Positions 8,264 through 15,217 of a stretch of DNA of 39,619 nucleotides are shown piece after piece. Under the pieces are notes generated by a model, which ran no database searches, had not been told where the DNA came from, and worked only from the letters and a program-made list of their open reading frames with translations. The stretch comes from CAIOYC01 sp038327995. Its GTDB lineage: Bacteria > Pseudomonadota > Alphaproteobacteria > Caulobacterales > Caulobacteraceae. The stretch spans positions 1 to 39,619 of the forward strand of contig JBBQLP010000025.1 in assembly GCA_038327995.1 (NCBI GenBank). Reading direction: 5' to 3'. How positions within the stretch are numbered: the stretch's first letter is position 1; each line of letters begins with the position of its first letter. The position numbers and the translations under genes were made by a program.

Positions 8264-9923
8264 CTTTCCGCACTGTTGGTTTACGCAGTTTGTGCGTCGT
8301 CGGCGTGCGCTGCTGCGTGCGGGTGGCCTTGCCCTTCACAAGTTGCGTTTTCTTGGCCGACGGCTTGGCGAAAGCAGGACCGGGCTTGGCCTTGCCCTGC
8401 ACCTTGTAGGAGGCTGTCTTCTTCGACACAGGCTTCTTCACGGGCGCGGGTGGCGGCGCGACATCGGCCCCGGCGGCGCGGTTCATGGCGCGTTTGGGCA
8501 CAGGCTCCTCACCCTCCGCCAGTGGGACAGAACGCTTGGGCTTGGTTGGGTAAACCTTCGTATTTTTGACCGACCGATTGCCCTCGCCCTCGTCGGCATA
8601 CGGGTTCTTGTTGGACTTGATGAAGATGCGGATCGGCACGCCAGGAAGGTCAAAACTCTCGCGCAAGCTGTTGACTAGATAGCGTTTATATTGCTCGGGC
8701 AGATGTTCAGCGCGCGACGCCATCAACACGAACGTCGGTGGGCGACCCTTCATCTGCGCCATGTATTTCGGCTTGATCCGGCGACCGTTCACGGCCGGGG
8801 GCGGATGACGCTGCGTGGCCATCGAGAGCCAGTCGTTCAGGTCCTTGGTCTTCACCTTGGCGGACCAGTTCTTGTAGGTCTCGAACACGGCGGGCATCAA
8901 TTTTTCGACGTGCCGCCCGGTCTCGGCGGAGAGCGCCACCAAGGGCGTGCCCCTGACCTGCGGCAACATCCGCTCCGCCGTTTCACGCAAGTCGGTCAGG
9001 CGTTCCTGCGGGTTCTCCACCAGATCCCACTTGGCGAGGCAGAAGACGAGGCCCCTCCCCTCGCGCTCCACAAGGTCCGCGATTTGCAAATCCTGGGTCT
9101 CGAAGGCGTTGTCGGCGTCCATCACCAGGATAACCACCTCAGCGAAGGTAATGGCGCGGATGGTGTCGGCGGTCGAAAGTTTTTCTAGCGTCGCCTGTAC
9201 GCGCGCACGGCGGCGCAGACCCGCCGTGTCGACGAGGCGCACGGGGCGGCCTTCATAGGTCCAGTCCACCGGGATGGCGTCGCGGGTGATGCCCGCTTCG
9301 GGGCCGACCAGGAGGCGGTCCTCGCCAATCAGGCGGTTCACCAGGGTGGATTTGCCTGCATTAGGTCGTCCGACGATGGCGATGCGCACCGGCTTGTCGG
9401 CCTCGTCTTCCTCGAAGAATTCGGGCTCCGGCACCCCTGCGGCGAGGATCGCGTGGAACAGATCGGTCATCCCTTCGCCATGCTCGGCGGAGATCAGCAC
9501 CGGGTCGCCTAGCCCGAGATTGTAGGATTCAGCCGCGCCCATCTCGGCCAACCGCCCCTCGCTCTTGTTAGCCGCCAGCACCACAGGACGGTTCCGGCGA
9601 CGAACGAGGTCGGCGAAGATGCGATCAAGAGGCGTGATGCCCTCGCGGGCGTCAAAGACGAACAAGGCGATGTCGGCGTCGTCGATGGCGCGTTCGGTCT
9701 GAATACGCATCCGCGCCTCAAGGCTCTCGTCTTCAACGTCCTCGAATCCGGCAGTGTCGATCAGGTCGAGTTCGAGGTCGCCCAGACGTCCCGTGGCCTC
9801 GCGCCGGTCGCGCGTAACGCCGGGTTGGTCGTTGACGATCGCCAGCTTCTTCCCGGCGAGCCGGTTGAAGAGGGTCGATTTGCCGACATTGGGACGCCCT
9901 ACGATGGCGAGTTTCAGAGCCAT
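8232..9923 (-). CDS. der: Ribosome assembly GTPase Der (EngA) with long basic C-terminal tail
   Basis: Der is a tandem-GTPase protein needed for 50S ribosome maturation. Two complete G domains are seen: the first P-loop GRPNVGKST at the N-terminus with DTAGFED and NKSE, the second GRPNAGKST near residue 180 with DTAGLRRR and AKWD. A KH-like domain follows and ends near residue 442 (RIFIKSNKNPY). The remaining 121 residues are a Lys/Pro/Ala-rich, low-complexity basic tail, making the protein 563 residues against roughly 440-490 for common homologues. The start ATG 9923 is 19 bp after bamB in the same operon. The 3' end overlaps the convergent SDR gene by 32 bp. Confidence 0.95.
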   Translation of the reverse strand: MALKLAIVGRPNVGKSTLFNRLAGKKLAIVNDQPGVTRDRREATGRLGDLELDLIDTAGFEDVEDESLEARMRIQTERAIDDADIALFVFDAREGITPLDRIFADLVRRRNRPVVLAANKSEGRLAEMGAAESYNLGLGDPVLISAEHGEGMTDLFHAILAAGVPEPEFFEEDEADKPVRIAIVGRPNAGKSTLVNRLIGEDRLLVGPEAGITRDAIPVDWTYEGRPVRLVDTAGLRRRARVQATLEKLSTADTIRAITFAEVVILVMDADNAFETQDLQIADLVEREGRGLVFCLAKWDLVENPQERLTDLRETAERMLPQVRGTPLVALSAETGRHVEKLMPAVFETYKNWSAKVKTKDLNDWLSMATQRHPPPAVNGRRIKPKYMAQMKGRPPTFVLMASRAEHLPEQYKRYLVNSLRESFDLPGVPIRIFIKSNKNPYADEGEGNRSVKNTKVYPTKPKRSVPLAEGEEPVPKRAMNRAAGADVAPPPAPVKKPVSKKTASYKVQGKAKPGPAFAKPSAKKTQLVKGKATRTQQRTPTTHKLRKPTVRKATPRSPRSKS

Positions 9924-9942
9924 CTCTCAGTCAATCCGCGGT

Positions 9943-11313
9943 TCAGCGCACAGCCACGATCTCGCCCGCGTTCGTCAGAACGTAGAGCATACCGCCAGCG
10001 GCGATGGGAGTAATGAAGCCTGGGGATCCCAGGCGCAATGACGCAACCTGCGCCCCGGTCTTGGGGTCGAAGCCTAGCAGCAGCCCCCGATTATTCACCA
10101 CCACAAGTCGGTTGGAAGCGAGGATCGGGCCGGAATATTCCGAGCGGAACTTCTTGCGCAATGGCTTGTTCAATTCCTTGATCCAGTAAATCAGGCCGGT
10201 TTCGCGGGCGATGCAGTAGATATCGCCAGCTTGGCTGGTCATATAGACGACGTCTCCGGCGGGCCAGAGGGTGGTGATGGTGGCGATGGGAAGTTGCCAG
10301 ACCCGCTGGCCGCTGCGCAGATCGACGGCTCCGACCACACCTGAATGGCTGCCCGCATAGACCACGCCCCGATAGATCGCCGGCCGTCCGGCAATGTCGC
10401 GGATTTCCGAGAGGGCATTGTTGCGGGTGGTGAGGGTCAGGACGTCGGTCCACAGGTCCGTGCCGTTGGCCGCGCTAACGGCGACGAGTTCCCCCGAGGC
10501 GAACGGCGCCACCACTTCTTCCCCCGAAATCGCCACGCTAGAAGCGATCAGCAACCGCGCCGGTTCTTCCAGAGGCTGATAGGTCCAGGCGGAGACGCCG
10601 GTCTTGGCGTCATACGCCTGAAGCTGGTCCAGTATGTCGATCACATAGACCTTGCCGTTGGCGACGCTGGGTGCGCCGTGCACAGGCGAGGAGGTGGAGA
10701 CCCGCCATAGGGTCTTGCCCGTCCTGGCGTCCAGCGCTGCTACAAATCGATAGCCGGAGGATACGTAGAGAACGCCATCGGCATAGGCCACGCCGCCCCC
10801 GAAGGCTTCTGTATCCGGTCCCTTGCGGGTGGAAAGATCTACCCGCCAAACGTCGCGCCCGGTCGCGGCGTCGAGGGCGGAGACGCCCGCCCGCCCGTCC
10901 ATCACGAAAACATGCCCCTCGGCCACGACGGGAGGGGCCATGGCATGGGTGCGCTGGGTGTCTCCCGCGCCGATCTTGTGACGCCATGCGACCTGGAATT
11001 GAGCCCCGGCCTCGACATGGCCGACTGCCTGCTCGCTGTTGCCGCCGGGTAAAGGCCAATCCGCCCTCGGCTCTGGCGCCGGGATTGAGAAATCCACGCC
11101 CTTAAGGGCCGGAGCGGGTTTCAGGTCTTCGCCGGAAGCCAGGACAGGAATCCGCTGGCCGGGTGCGATGCGGGGGTTTTCCTTCTTGGCGGCGAAATTC
11201 AGGAAGGTGGGCGTCTTGAACCCGGCGCAACCGGAGACGGTCCCTGCCAAAGCCAGGATAAGGGCGGCTTTCGCCAGATGGCCCAGGGCCGGTTTTGCGC
11301 TCGCGCGAATCAT
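9943..11313 (-). CDS. bamB: Outer-membrane assembly lipoprotein BamB (PQQ-like beta-propeller)
   Basis: BamB is the beta-propeller lipoprotein of the BAM complex, which inserts outer-membrane proteins. The 456-residue product has a lipoprotein signal peptide with lipobox VSGC and acylated Cys29. It is followed by repeated PQQ-like blades of the type GxVxALDxxTGxxxW (for example ALDAATGRDVW and ALDARTGKTLW). The start codon overlaps the stop of the upstream TPR gene as ATGA, and der lies 19 bp downstream. The trio TPR-bamB-der mirrors the yfgM-bamB-der order of gammaproteobacteria, which supports the BamB assignment over a generic PQQ dehydrogenase. Confidence 0.92.
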   Translation of the reverse strand: MIRASAKPALGHLAKAALILALAGTVSGCAGFKTPTFLNFAAKKENPRIAPGQRIPVLASGEDLKPAPALKGVDFSIPAPEPRADWPLPGGNSEQAVGHVEAGAQFQVAWRHKIGAGDTQRTHAMAPPVVAEGHVFVMDGRAGVSALDAATGRDVWRVDLSTRKGPDTEAFGGGVAYADGVLYVSSGYRFVAALDARTGKTLWRVSTSSPVHGAPSVANGKVYVIDILDQLQAYDAKTGVSAWTYQPLEEPARLLIASSVAISGEEVVAPFASGELVAVSAANGTDLWTDVLTLTTRNNALSEIRDIAGRPAIYRGVVYAGSHSGVVGAVDLRSGQRVWQLPIATITTLWPAGDVVYMTSQAGDIYCIARETGLIYWIKELNKPLRKKFRSEYSGPILASNRLVVVNNRGLLLGFDPKTGAQVASLRLGSPGFITPIAAGGMLYVLTNAGEIVAVR

Positions 11314-12065
11314 TGGGCGGCTCCGGCCTGGGCAGGGATTGTTGTTGGATGAGGAGGTGGAACCGCAAAGGTTGGCGGCAGGCTGGCGGCCAGTTTAGTT
11401 GCCGCGGGAAGTGCACCCGCTGTGCCAGACTGAATCAGGGCAAGAGCGGCCTGCGCCCTTGCTCGGGTCTGATCTGACACGTCCTGGGAGAGAGAAAGCA
11501 CCGCGAAGTCACCTCGCGCAGCGTCCAGCTTGCCAGCCTGCAAGTGAGCCATCCCCAGCGCCTCTCGCGCCAACATCTTGTAGGGTCGCTTCTCGCCGGT
11601 TAGAGGCGTAAGGCGCGCTTCGATCTCTGCCAGCGGACGGGTATCCATCAAGAGATAAGCCGCCTTCAGCCGAGCAGCGTCGCCCATGATGTTGTTGGGC
11701 GCGGTCTTGGCCGCCTGATCCAGCAAACGCACCGCCTCTTCTGGCTTGTTTTGCACAACGCGCACACCGGCCTGCTGCATCAGCGACAGAGCGCGATAGC
11801 CAGCTGGTGCGGACGCCGAAAGCACGGCGAACTTGCGGTCGGCGCCCACAGGATCACCTGCGGAAAGCGACTCCAGCGCCCGGGCGTAGGTTACGGACGC
11901 CTTGGCTTCCTCAGACGCCTGATGCTTGCCAAAGCCCCAGATGCCGAGAGTAACAAGCAGGGCGATGATTATCAGAGCGGCGGCGTAGGGCCAGCCCTTC
12001 TGGATCAGCGACTGGTATCGAGCGGAGCGAAGCTCCTCCTCGACCTCTTCAAAAACGTCCGCCAC
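11310..12065 (-). CDS. YfgM-like tetratricopeptide repeat membrane protein
   Basis: The 251-residue protein has a short acidic cytoplasmic N-terminus (MADVFEEVEEEL), a single membrane segment at about residues 25-46, and a periplasmic helical domain with TPR-like repeats (ALESLSAGDPVGADRKF, LDQAAKTAPNN). This matches the YfgM/TPR_21 family, which in E. coli associates with the SecYEG translocon and periplasmic chaperones. Its position directly before bamB with an ATGA overlap agrees with that role. The C-terminal 30 residues are Pro/Ala-rich. The gene probably starts the operon: 168 bp upstream are non-coding on this strand. Confidence 0.85.
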   Translation of the reverse strand: MADVFEEVEEELRSARYQSLIQKGWPYAAALIIIALLVTLGIWGFGKHQASEEAKASVTYARALESLSAGDPVGADRKFAVLSASAPAGYRALSLMQQAGVRVVQNKPEEAVRLLDQAAKTAPNNIMGDAARLKAAYLLMDTRPLAEIEARLTPLTGEKRPYKMLAREALGMAHLQAGKLDAARGDFAVLSLSQDVSDQTRARAQAALALIQSGTAGALPAATKLAASLPPTFAVPPPHPTTIPAQAGAAQ

Positions 12066-12233
12066 GAGATGAAGCGCTCCGCAGGAAAATACGACCGGGT
12101 CAGCAGGTTATCGTCTGGCAAGCCCGGCGGCAACGCGACGGGTTGGCAAACGGCGCCGCTTGAGGAAACCGGCAGGACCGAGCCTTCCCGCCGTGGCGAA
12201 ATTGGGGCCATACACTATCCGCGCGAAGCCCGG

Positions 12234-12623
12234 TCAGATTTCTTCCAGAGATCGGCTCGCCAACAGCGCCCCGGCCAACACCGCAAGCCCCGCCACCAGC
12301 CAGAGCGCCTCGCTGCCGAAGGGCAACTGACCCAGATCTGCCAAAGGGCCAGGCAGTTTCGCCGGAATCTGCAATATCGACCGGCGCGCATCAGCGAGGA
12401 TGTCGGCCGCCGCTGTCAGTCGATGGCCAAGGCCTGCGCCGGCGATCTGCACCACAGCGACAAGACCGCCGACGGCGCCGCCCGCCCCGATCAGCACCCG
12501 GCGAAGGGCCCAGCCTCGCGAGAGACGCGCCTCGACCTCGGCTGCGAACAGTGGGGCATCCGAGCAGGCAGGGCTTTCAGAGAACAGTTTCTGCAGGCGC
12601 ATCTCAAACGCAGGATCAGACAT
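12234..12623 (-). CDS. Putative anti-sigma factor, membrane protein (module B)
   Basis: It is a small protein of 129 residues with a cytoplasmic N-terminal part (MSDPAFEMRLQKLF...) of about 45 residues and two predicted membrane segments (about 50-73 and 105-125). I chose ATG 12623, with GGGGAG upstream, because it overlaps the sigma gene stop by 8 nt (ATGTCTGA); a longer reading from 12707 would only shadow the sigma gene. No named family was recognised and no zinc-binding HxxxCxxC motif is present. Its position, size and topology suggest an anti-sigma factor for the ECF sigma encoded just before it. It resembles the last gene of module A in its M-x-DP start and the pattern RL..LF...D..F...V...R. 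Confidence 0.6.
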   Translation of the reverse strand: MSDPAFEMRLQKLFSESPACSDAPLFAAEVEARLSRGWALRRVLIGAGGAVGGLVAVVQIAGAGLGHRLTAAADILADARRSILQIPAKLPGPLADLGQLPFGSEALWLVAGLAVLAGALLASRSLEEI

Positions 12624-13218
12624 ACGCTCGTCTCCCCATTCCCGCTGCATCGCCGTCGTCAGGCGACGCCAGACGGAGCTTGAGTTTATCCAGACCACGT
12701 TTGACATGAGACTTCACCGTACCAAGCGGCGTTTTCAAGGCAGCCGCCGCCTCTGCGTGAGATAGGCCAGCGCCGTAACAGAGCGAGACGCAGATGCGTT
12801 CCGAAGGCGTCAGGGTCGCCAGGGCGCCGTCGAGATCAAGGCGGCTGACAGCCTCGCCTTCCCCACCACCAAAGCCGTGATCGGCATCGTCCATTTCGTG
12901 CGGATCGAGTTCCGCCCGCTTGCGCCAACGCTTCGAATAGAGCCGCGCGGCGATCCGCTTAATCCAGCCCACAAAAGCGCCCTCGCCCCTGAACTCGCCA
13001 ATCGACTCGAACGCGGCCAGGAAGGCGTCCTGCGCCAGGTCGTCGGCCAGGGCGGCGTCGGCGCCCATGCGCTTCAGAAGCGCGCGAACCGCTGATCCGT
13101 GGCGCCGGGCCAACTCCCCGAAGGCGCGCCGGTCTCCCGCCGCCGCTAGGCTTGCCAGTTCCACATCGTGGAGCGAGGCGAGCGAGGGGCGGTTTGGCGA
13201 TATGGCTGCGATAGCCAT
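12616..13218 (-). CDS. ECF-type RNA polymerase sigma factor (module B)
   Basis: It is a sigma-70 family extracytoplasmic-function regulator of about 200 residues. Region 2 is visible as ALADDLAQDAFLAAFESIGEF with GAFVGWIKRIA after it, and region 4 as LTPSERICVSLCYGAGLSHAEAA then LGTVKSHVKRGLDKL. ATG 13218 is chosen for its GGGGGA ribosome binding site and because the alternative at 13266 would overlap the upstream gene by 26 bp. It lies 22 bp after the DUF6249-like gene and overlaps the putative anti-sigma gene by 8 nt. The target promoters are unknown; autoregulation of the module is likely but not shown. Confidence 0.88.
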   Translation of the reverse strand: MAIAAISPNRPSLASLHDVELASLAAAGDRRAFGELARRHGSAVRALLKRMGADAALADDLAQDAFLAAFESIGEFRGEGAFVGWIKRIAARLYSKRWRKRAELDPHEMDDADHGFGGGEGEAVSRLDLDGALATLTPSERICVSLCYGAGLSHAEAAAALKTPLGTVKSHVKRGLDKLKLRLASPDDGDAAGMGRRAYV

Positions 13219-13240
13219 GACGGTCTTCCCCCGATCCGCT

Positions 13241-13657
13241 CTAGGCGCGTGACTTCTTGGAGCCAAGCGCGGAGAGAATCATGAAGGCGACGCCGACGAA
13301 GATCGGAATGGCGCCGATGGCGGCAAACGTAGCGAAGGTCTCGGCTGCGCCGCCAACATTATAAAGCCCGGCATAGAAAGCGCCGCCGACCGCCACCAGT
13401 CCAAGCCCGATCGCCAACTGCACCACCCCGATGCGCAGGTCGCGCTGAGAGCGGTCAGTCGGCGTCGAGATCACCCGGTCGTTATTCGTTTGCAACGCCT
13501 CAATCAATTCAGGCGGCACGGGCTGCCCTTTCTCGTAGGCGAGGCGCAGAGTGGCGTGCATTCGCTCCCGCTCCTTGGAACGCAAATACTGGGGGACGAT
13601 GACGATGGCGGCGATCATGCCGAACAGCGCGAGGGGAACCATGAAGGATCCATCCAT
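13241..13657 (-). CDS. DUF6249-like small membrane protein (module B)
   Basis: The 138-residue protein has an N-terminal membrane segment (about 6-24), a charged cytoplasmic stretch with the motif KGQPVPPELIEALQ at about 43-56, and two further hydrophobic segments (about 77-98 and 108-132). This layout fits the DUF6249 type; the function of that family is unknown. It is the first gene of a three-gene unit with an ECF sigma and a putative anti-sigma, and has a strong AAAGGAGA ribosome binding site. It is paralogous in layout and in the VPPE motif to the product of 14644-15129. A sensor or stress-coupling role is an inference from context only. Confidence 0.75.
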   Translation of the reverse strand: MDGSFMVPLALFGMIAAIVIVPQYLRSKERERMHATLRLAYEKGQPVPPELIEALQTNNDRVISTPTDRSQRDLRIGVVQLAIGLGLVAVGGAFYAGLYNVGGAAETFATFAAIGAIPIFVGVAFMILSALGSKKSRA

Positions 13658-13742
13658 GACAATCTCCTTTGGGTCTGGAAGCAGACTTCAGGTCGGCTTC
13701 GTATGGGGTCTCGTGAATAAGGAGGCTTTGTGGATACCGTTC

Positions 13743-13748
13743 GGATGC
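13743..13748 (-). promoter_or_regulatory. Candidate shared module element upstream of module B
   Basis: On the minus strand the 123-bp gap before the module B membrane gene contains GCATCCGAACGG (minus strand, from 13748 down), with three more ATCC repeats close by. A similar string, GCATCCAATCGT, occurs at 15206 and below, about the same distance upstream of the module A membrane gene. The match is short and a -10 element could not be assigned with confidence, so this is only a candidate for an ECF-dependent promoter or operator. Confidence 0.2.
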
Positions 13749-13780
13749 GGATCGCTGGATGAAATCTTGGTAAGGCGCGC

Positions 13781-14131
13781 CTAGAGCCGTCGCTCGTGCG
13801 CTGGAACAAGGAAAATCAGACCCAGAAGCATTGCGGCCACCGCAGAAAAAATAGCCAGTCCCTGACCCAGCGGCGCTGAAAGAGTCAGGCCCAGCGCGGC
13901 TTCACCGCCCAACCGCATCAGCAAGGGTCCGAACGCCCACAGCGCCGCCGAGGCCGCCACCAGCCACGGAAGCATCGCCAGAATCTCGAGCCAGAACCGG
14001 CGACGCGCAATCGCGGCCATCGCAACGCGTGTGAAACCCGTATCGCGCAGTGGCGGGGCGTCCGTCTCGAACAGGGCGCGCAGACGGGCGACGGCCTTCG
14101 GATCGGCTTCCGCATAGATCGGATCAGGCAT
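13781..14131 (-). CDS. Putative anti-sigma factor, membrane protein (module A)
   Basis: A 116-residue protein starts MPDPIYAEADP, has a short cytoplasmic helix region (RLRALFETDAPPLRDTGF) and two or three hydrophobic segments in the second half, ending HERRL. It overlaps the upstream ECF sigma gene by 8 nt (ATGCCTGA), the same junction as in module B. No known domain or zinc motif was recognised. The anti-sigma role is inferred from order, coupling and topology. The next gene downstream starts 123 bp away, so module A probably ends here. Confidence 0.6.
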   Translation of the reverse strand: MPDPIYAEADPKAVARLRALFETDAPPLRDTGFTRVAMAAIARRRFWLEILAMLPWLVAASAALWAFGPLLMRLGGEAALGLTLSAPLGQGLAIFSAVAAMLLGLIFLVPAHERRL

Positions 14132-14666
14132 TACGCAACTCCAGAACTTGCAGCAGCTTAGCGCGTCCGCGCGCTACGTGCGACTTCACCGTACCGAGCG
14201 GCGCGCCCAACGCCTGCGCCGCCTCGCCGTGGGAAAAGTCCGCCGCCAGACAAAGCGCCACCGCCGCCCGTTGTTCCAGCGGAAGGCTCTCCATGGCCGA
14301 TTGAAGGGCGAGGCGATCTTCTTCGGCGGGCTTCTCCACCCCCTCACCGGCGCGCTGATCCGCCCAGATCGTGTCGCGCTGCTTGGAACGCAGCGAAGAG
14401 CGGCGCTCCGTCAGGCACTTTCGATAGGCCACACCGCATAACCATGAACGGAAGCTGGAGCGACCGTCGAAGCTGCGCAGGTTCATCCAGGCGGTCATGA
14501 ACGCCTCTTGCGCCAGATCGTCGGCAAGCGCCGGATTGGAGCAGGCCCGTCGCAGAAAACCCCTGACCGCCCCCTGATGGCGTTCGACAAGGCGGGAAAA
14601 GGCGGCATCAGACCCCCGCCTCGCTGCCGCAACCAACTCATCGTCAGGGCTGGTGAGGAGGTTCAT
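14124..14666 (-). CDS. ECF-type RNA polymerase sigma factor (module A)
   Basis: It is a 180-residue sigma-70 family ECF factor. Region 2 is represented by NPALADDLAQEAFMTAWMNL and SSFRSWLCGVAYRKCL, region 4 by LPLEQRAAVALCLAADFSHGEAA and LGTVKSHVARGRAKLL. It starts at ATG 14666 inside the 3' end of the upstream membrane-protein gene (23-bp overlap) with no obvious ribosome binding site, so translation is probably coupled. It is clearly related to the sigma of module B, including the near-identical LGTVKSHV helix-turn-helix segment. The regulon is unknown. Confidence 0.88.
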   Translation of the reverse strand: MNLLTSPDDELVAAARRGSDAAFSRLVERHQGAVRGFLRRACSNPALADDLAQEAFMTAWMNLRSFDGRSSFRSWLCGVAYRKCLTERRSSLRSKQRDTIWADQRAGEGVEKPAEEDRLALQSAMESLPLEQRAAVALCLAADFSHGEAAQALGAPLGTVKSHVARGRAKLLQVLELRNA

Positions 14667-15129
14667 GCCGCGCGAACACCGTGTTCAGGATCGCGAATAG
14701 CAACGACCCCACCGCCAGGCAGCCCATGATGATGGCCACCAGAGTGAAAGGCTCAGAGGTGTCGCCACCGCCATACCACGCGGCAATGCCGAATCCTGCG
14801 GTCAGGCTGCCGAAGATAATCACTCGCCGCCAGGCCCAATAGGGTCCCCAGCGATAGGCGCGCGACGCCCAGCGGTTGCCCCAGCCGTAGGCGTAAGGCC
14901 CTGGCGCGTAGGCTCCACCATACCCCATCCCATTGCGCCCACTGTTATTCAGCGCCTGCATCACCTCAGGCGGCACTTCCTTGCCTTGGTCGGCGTAGGA
15001 TTTGATGATGTCGAGGGAGCGTTGCTGCTGGCGAAAGCCCATCCACATCCCGAACCCGCCGAACACAAACCCCATGATCGGGAAGATCAACCACCAGAAA
15101 CTGAACAGGAACCATCCCAACCCGTGCAT
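14644..15129 (-). CDS. DUF6249-like membrane protein with aromatic Gly-rich loop (module A)
   Basis: The 161-residue protein opens with a very hydrophobic aromatic segment (about 5-30), then a cytoplasmic stretch with KEVPPEVMQALNNSGR matching the VPPE motif of the module B paralogue. Next is an unusual loop of about 35 residues made largely of Gly, Tyr, Trp, Ala and Arg, and then two membrane segments (about 102-120 and 127-150). It has a GGGAGA ribosome binding site and begins the module A operon. Its 3' end overlaps the sigma gene. Function is unknown; a membrane sensor for the sigma pair is a reasonable guess from context. Confidence 0.72.
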   Translation of the reverse strand: MHGLGWFLFSFWWLIFPIMGFVFGGFGMWMGFRQQQRSLDIIKSYADQGKEVPPEVMQALNNSGRNGMGYGGAYAPGPYAYGWGNRWASRAYRWGPYWAWRRVIIFGSLTAGFGIAAWYGGGDTSEPFTLVAIIMGCLAVGSLLFAILNTVFARHEPPHQP

Positions 15130-15190
15130 CGCCTTATCTCCCGTGTCCCGGTCGCCAATTGCGCCGTCGTCAAAGCTTGGTCGCCGCGAC

Positions 15191-15206
15191 GGTTACGATT
15201 GGATGC
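15191..15206 (-). promoter_or_regulatory. Candidate ECF promoter element upstream of module A
   Basis: On the minus strand this segment reads GCATCCAATCGTAACC. GTAACC resembles ECF -35 elements, but no -10 element at the usual 16-17 bp spacing is clear. It shares GCATCC.A.CG with a site at the equivalent place before module B. It lies in the 88-bp gap between the guaA stop and the module A membrane gene. Weak candidate only. Confidence 0.22.
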
Positions 15207-15217
15207 AAGAGACCGGC

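Noticed and set aside
11751..12683. A 310-codon open frame on the + strand over the TPR gene and the module B anti-sigma gene
   Set aside because: It is antisense to two supported genes and crosses the promoter gap; no domain was recognised.
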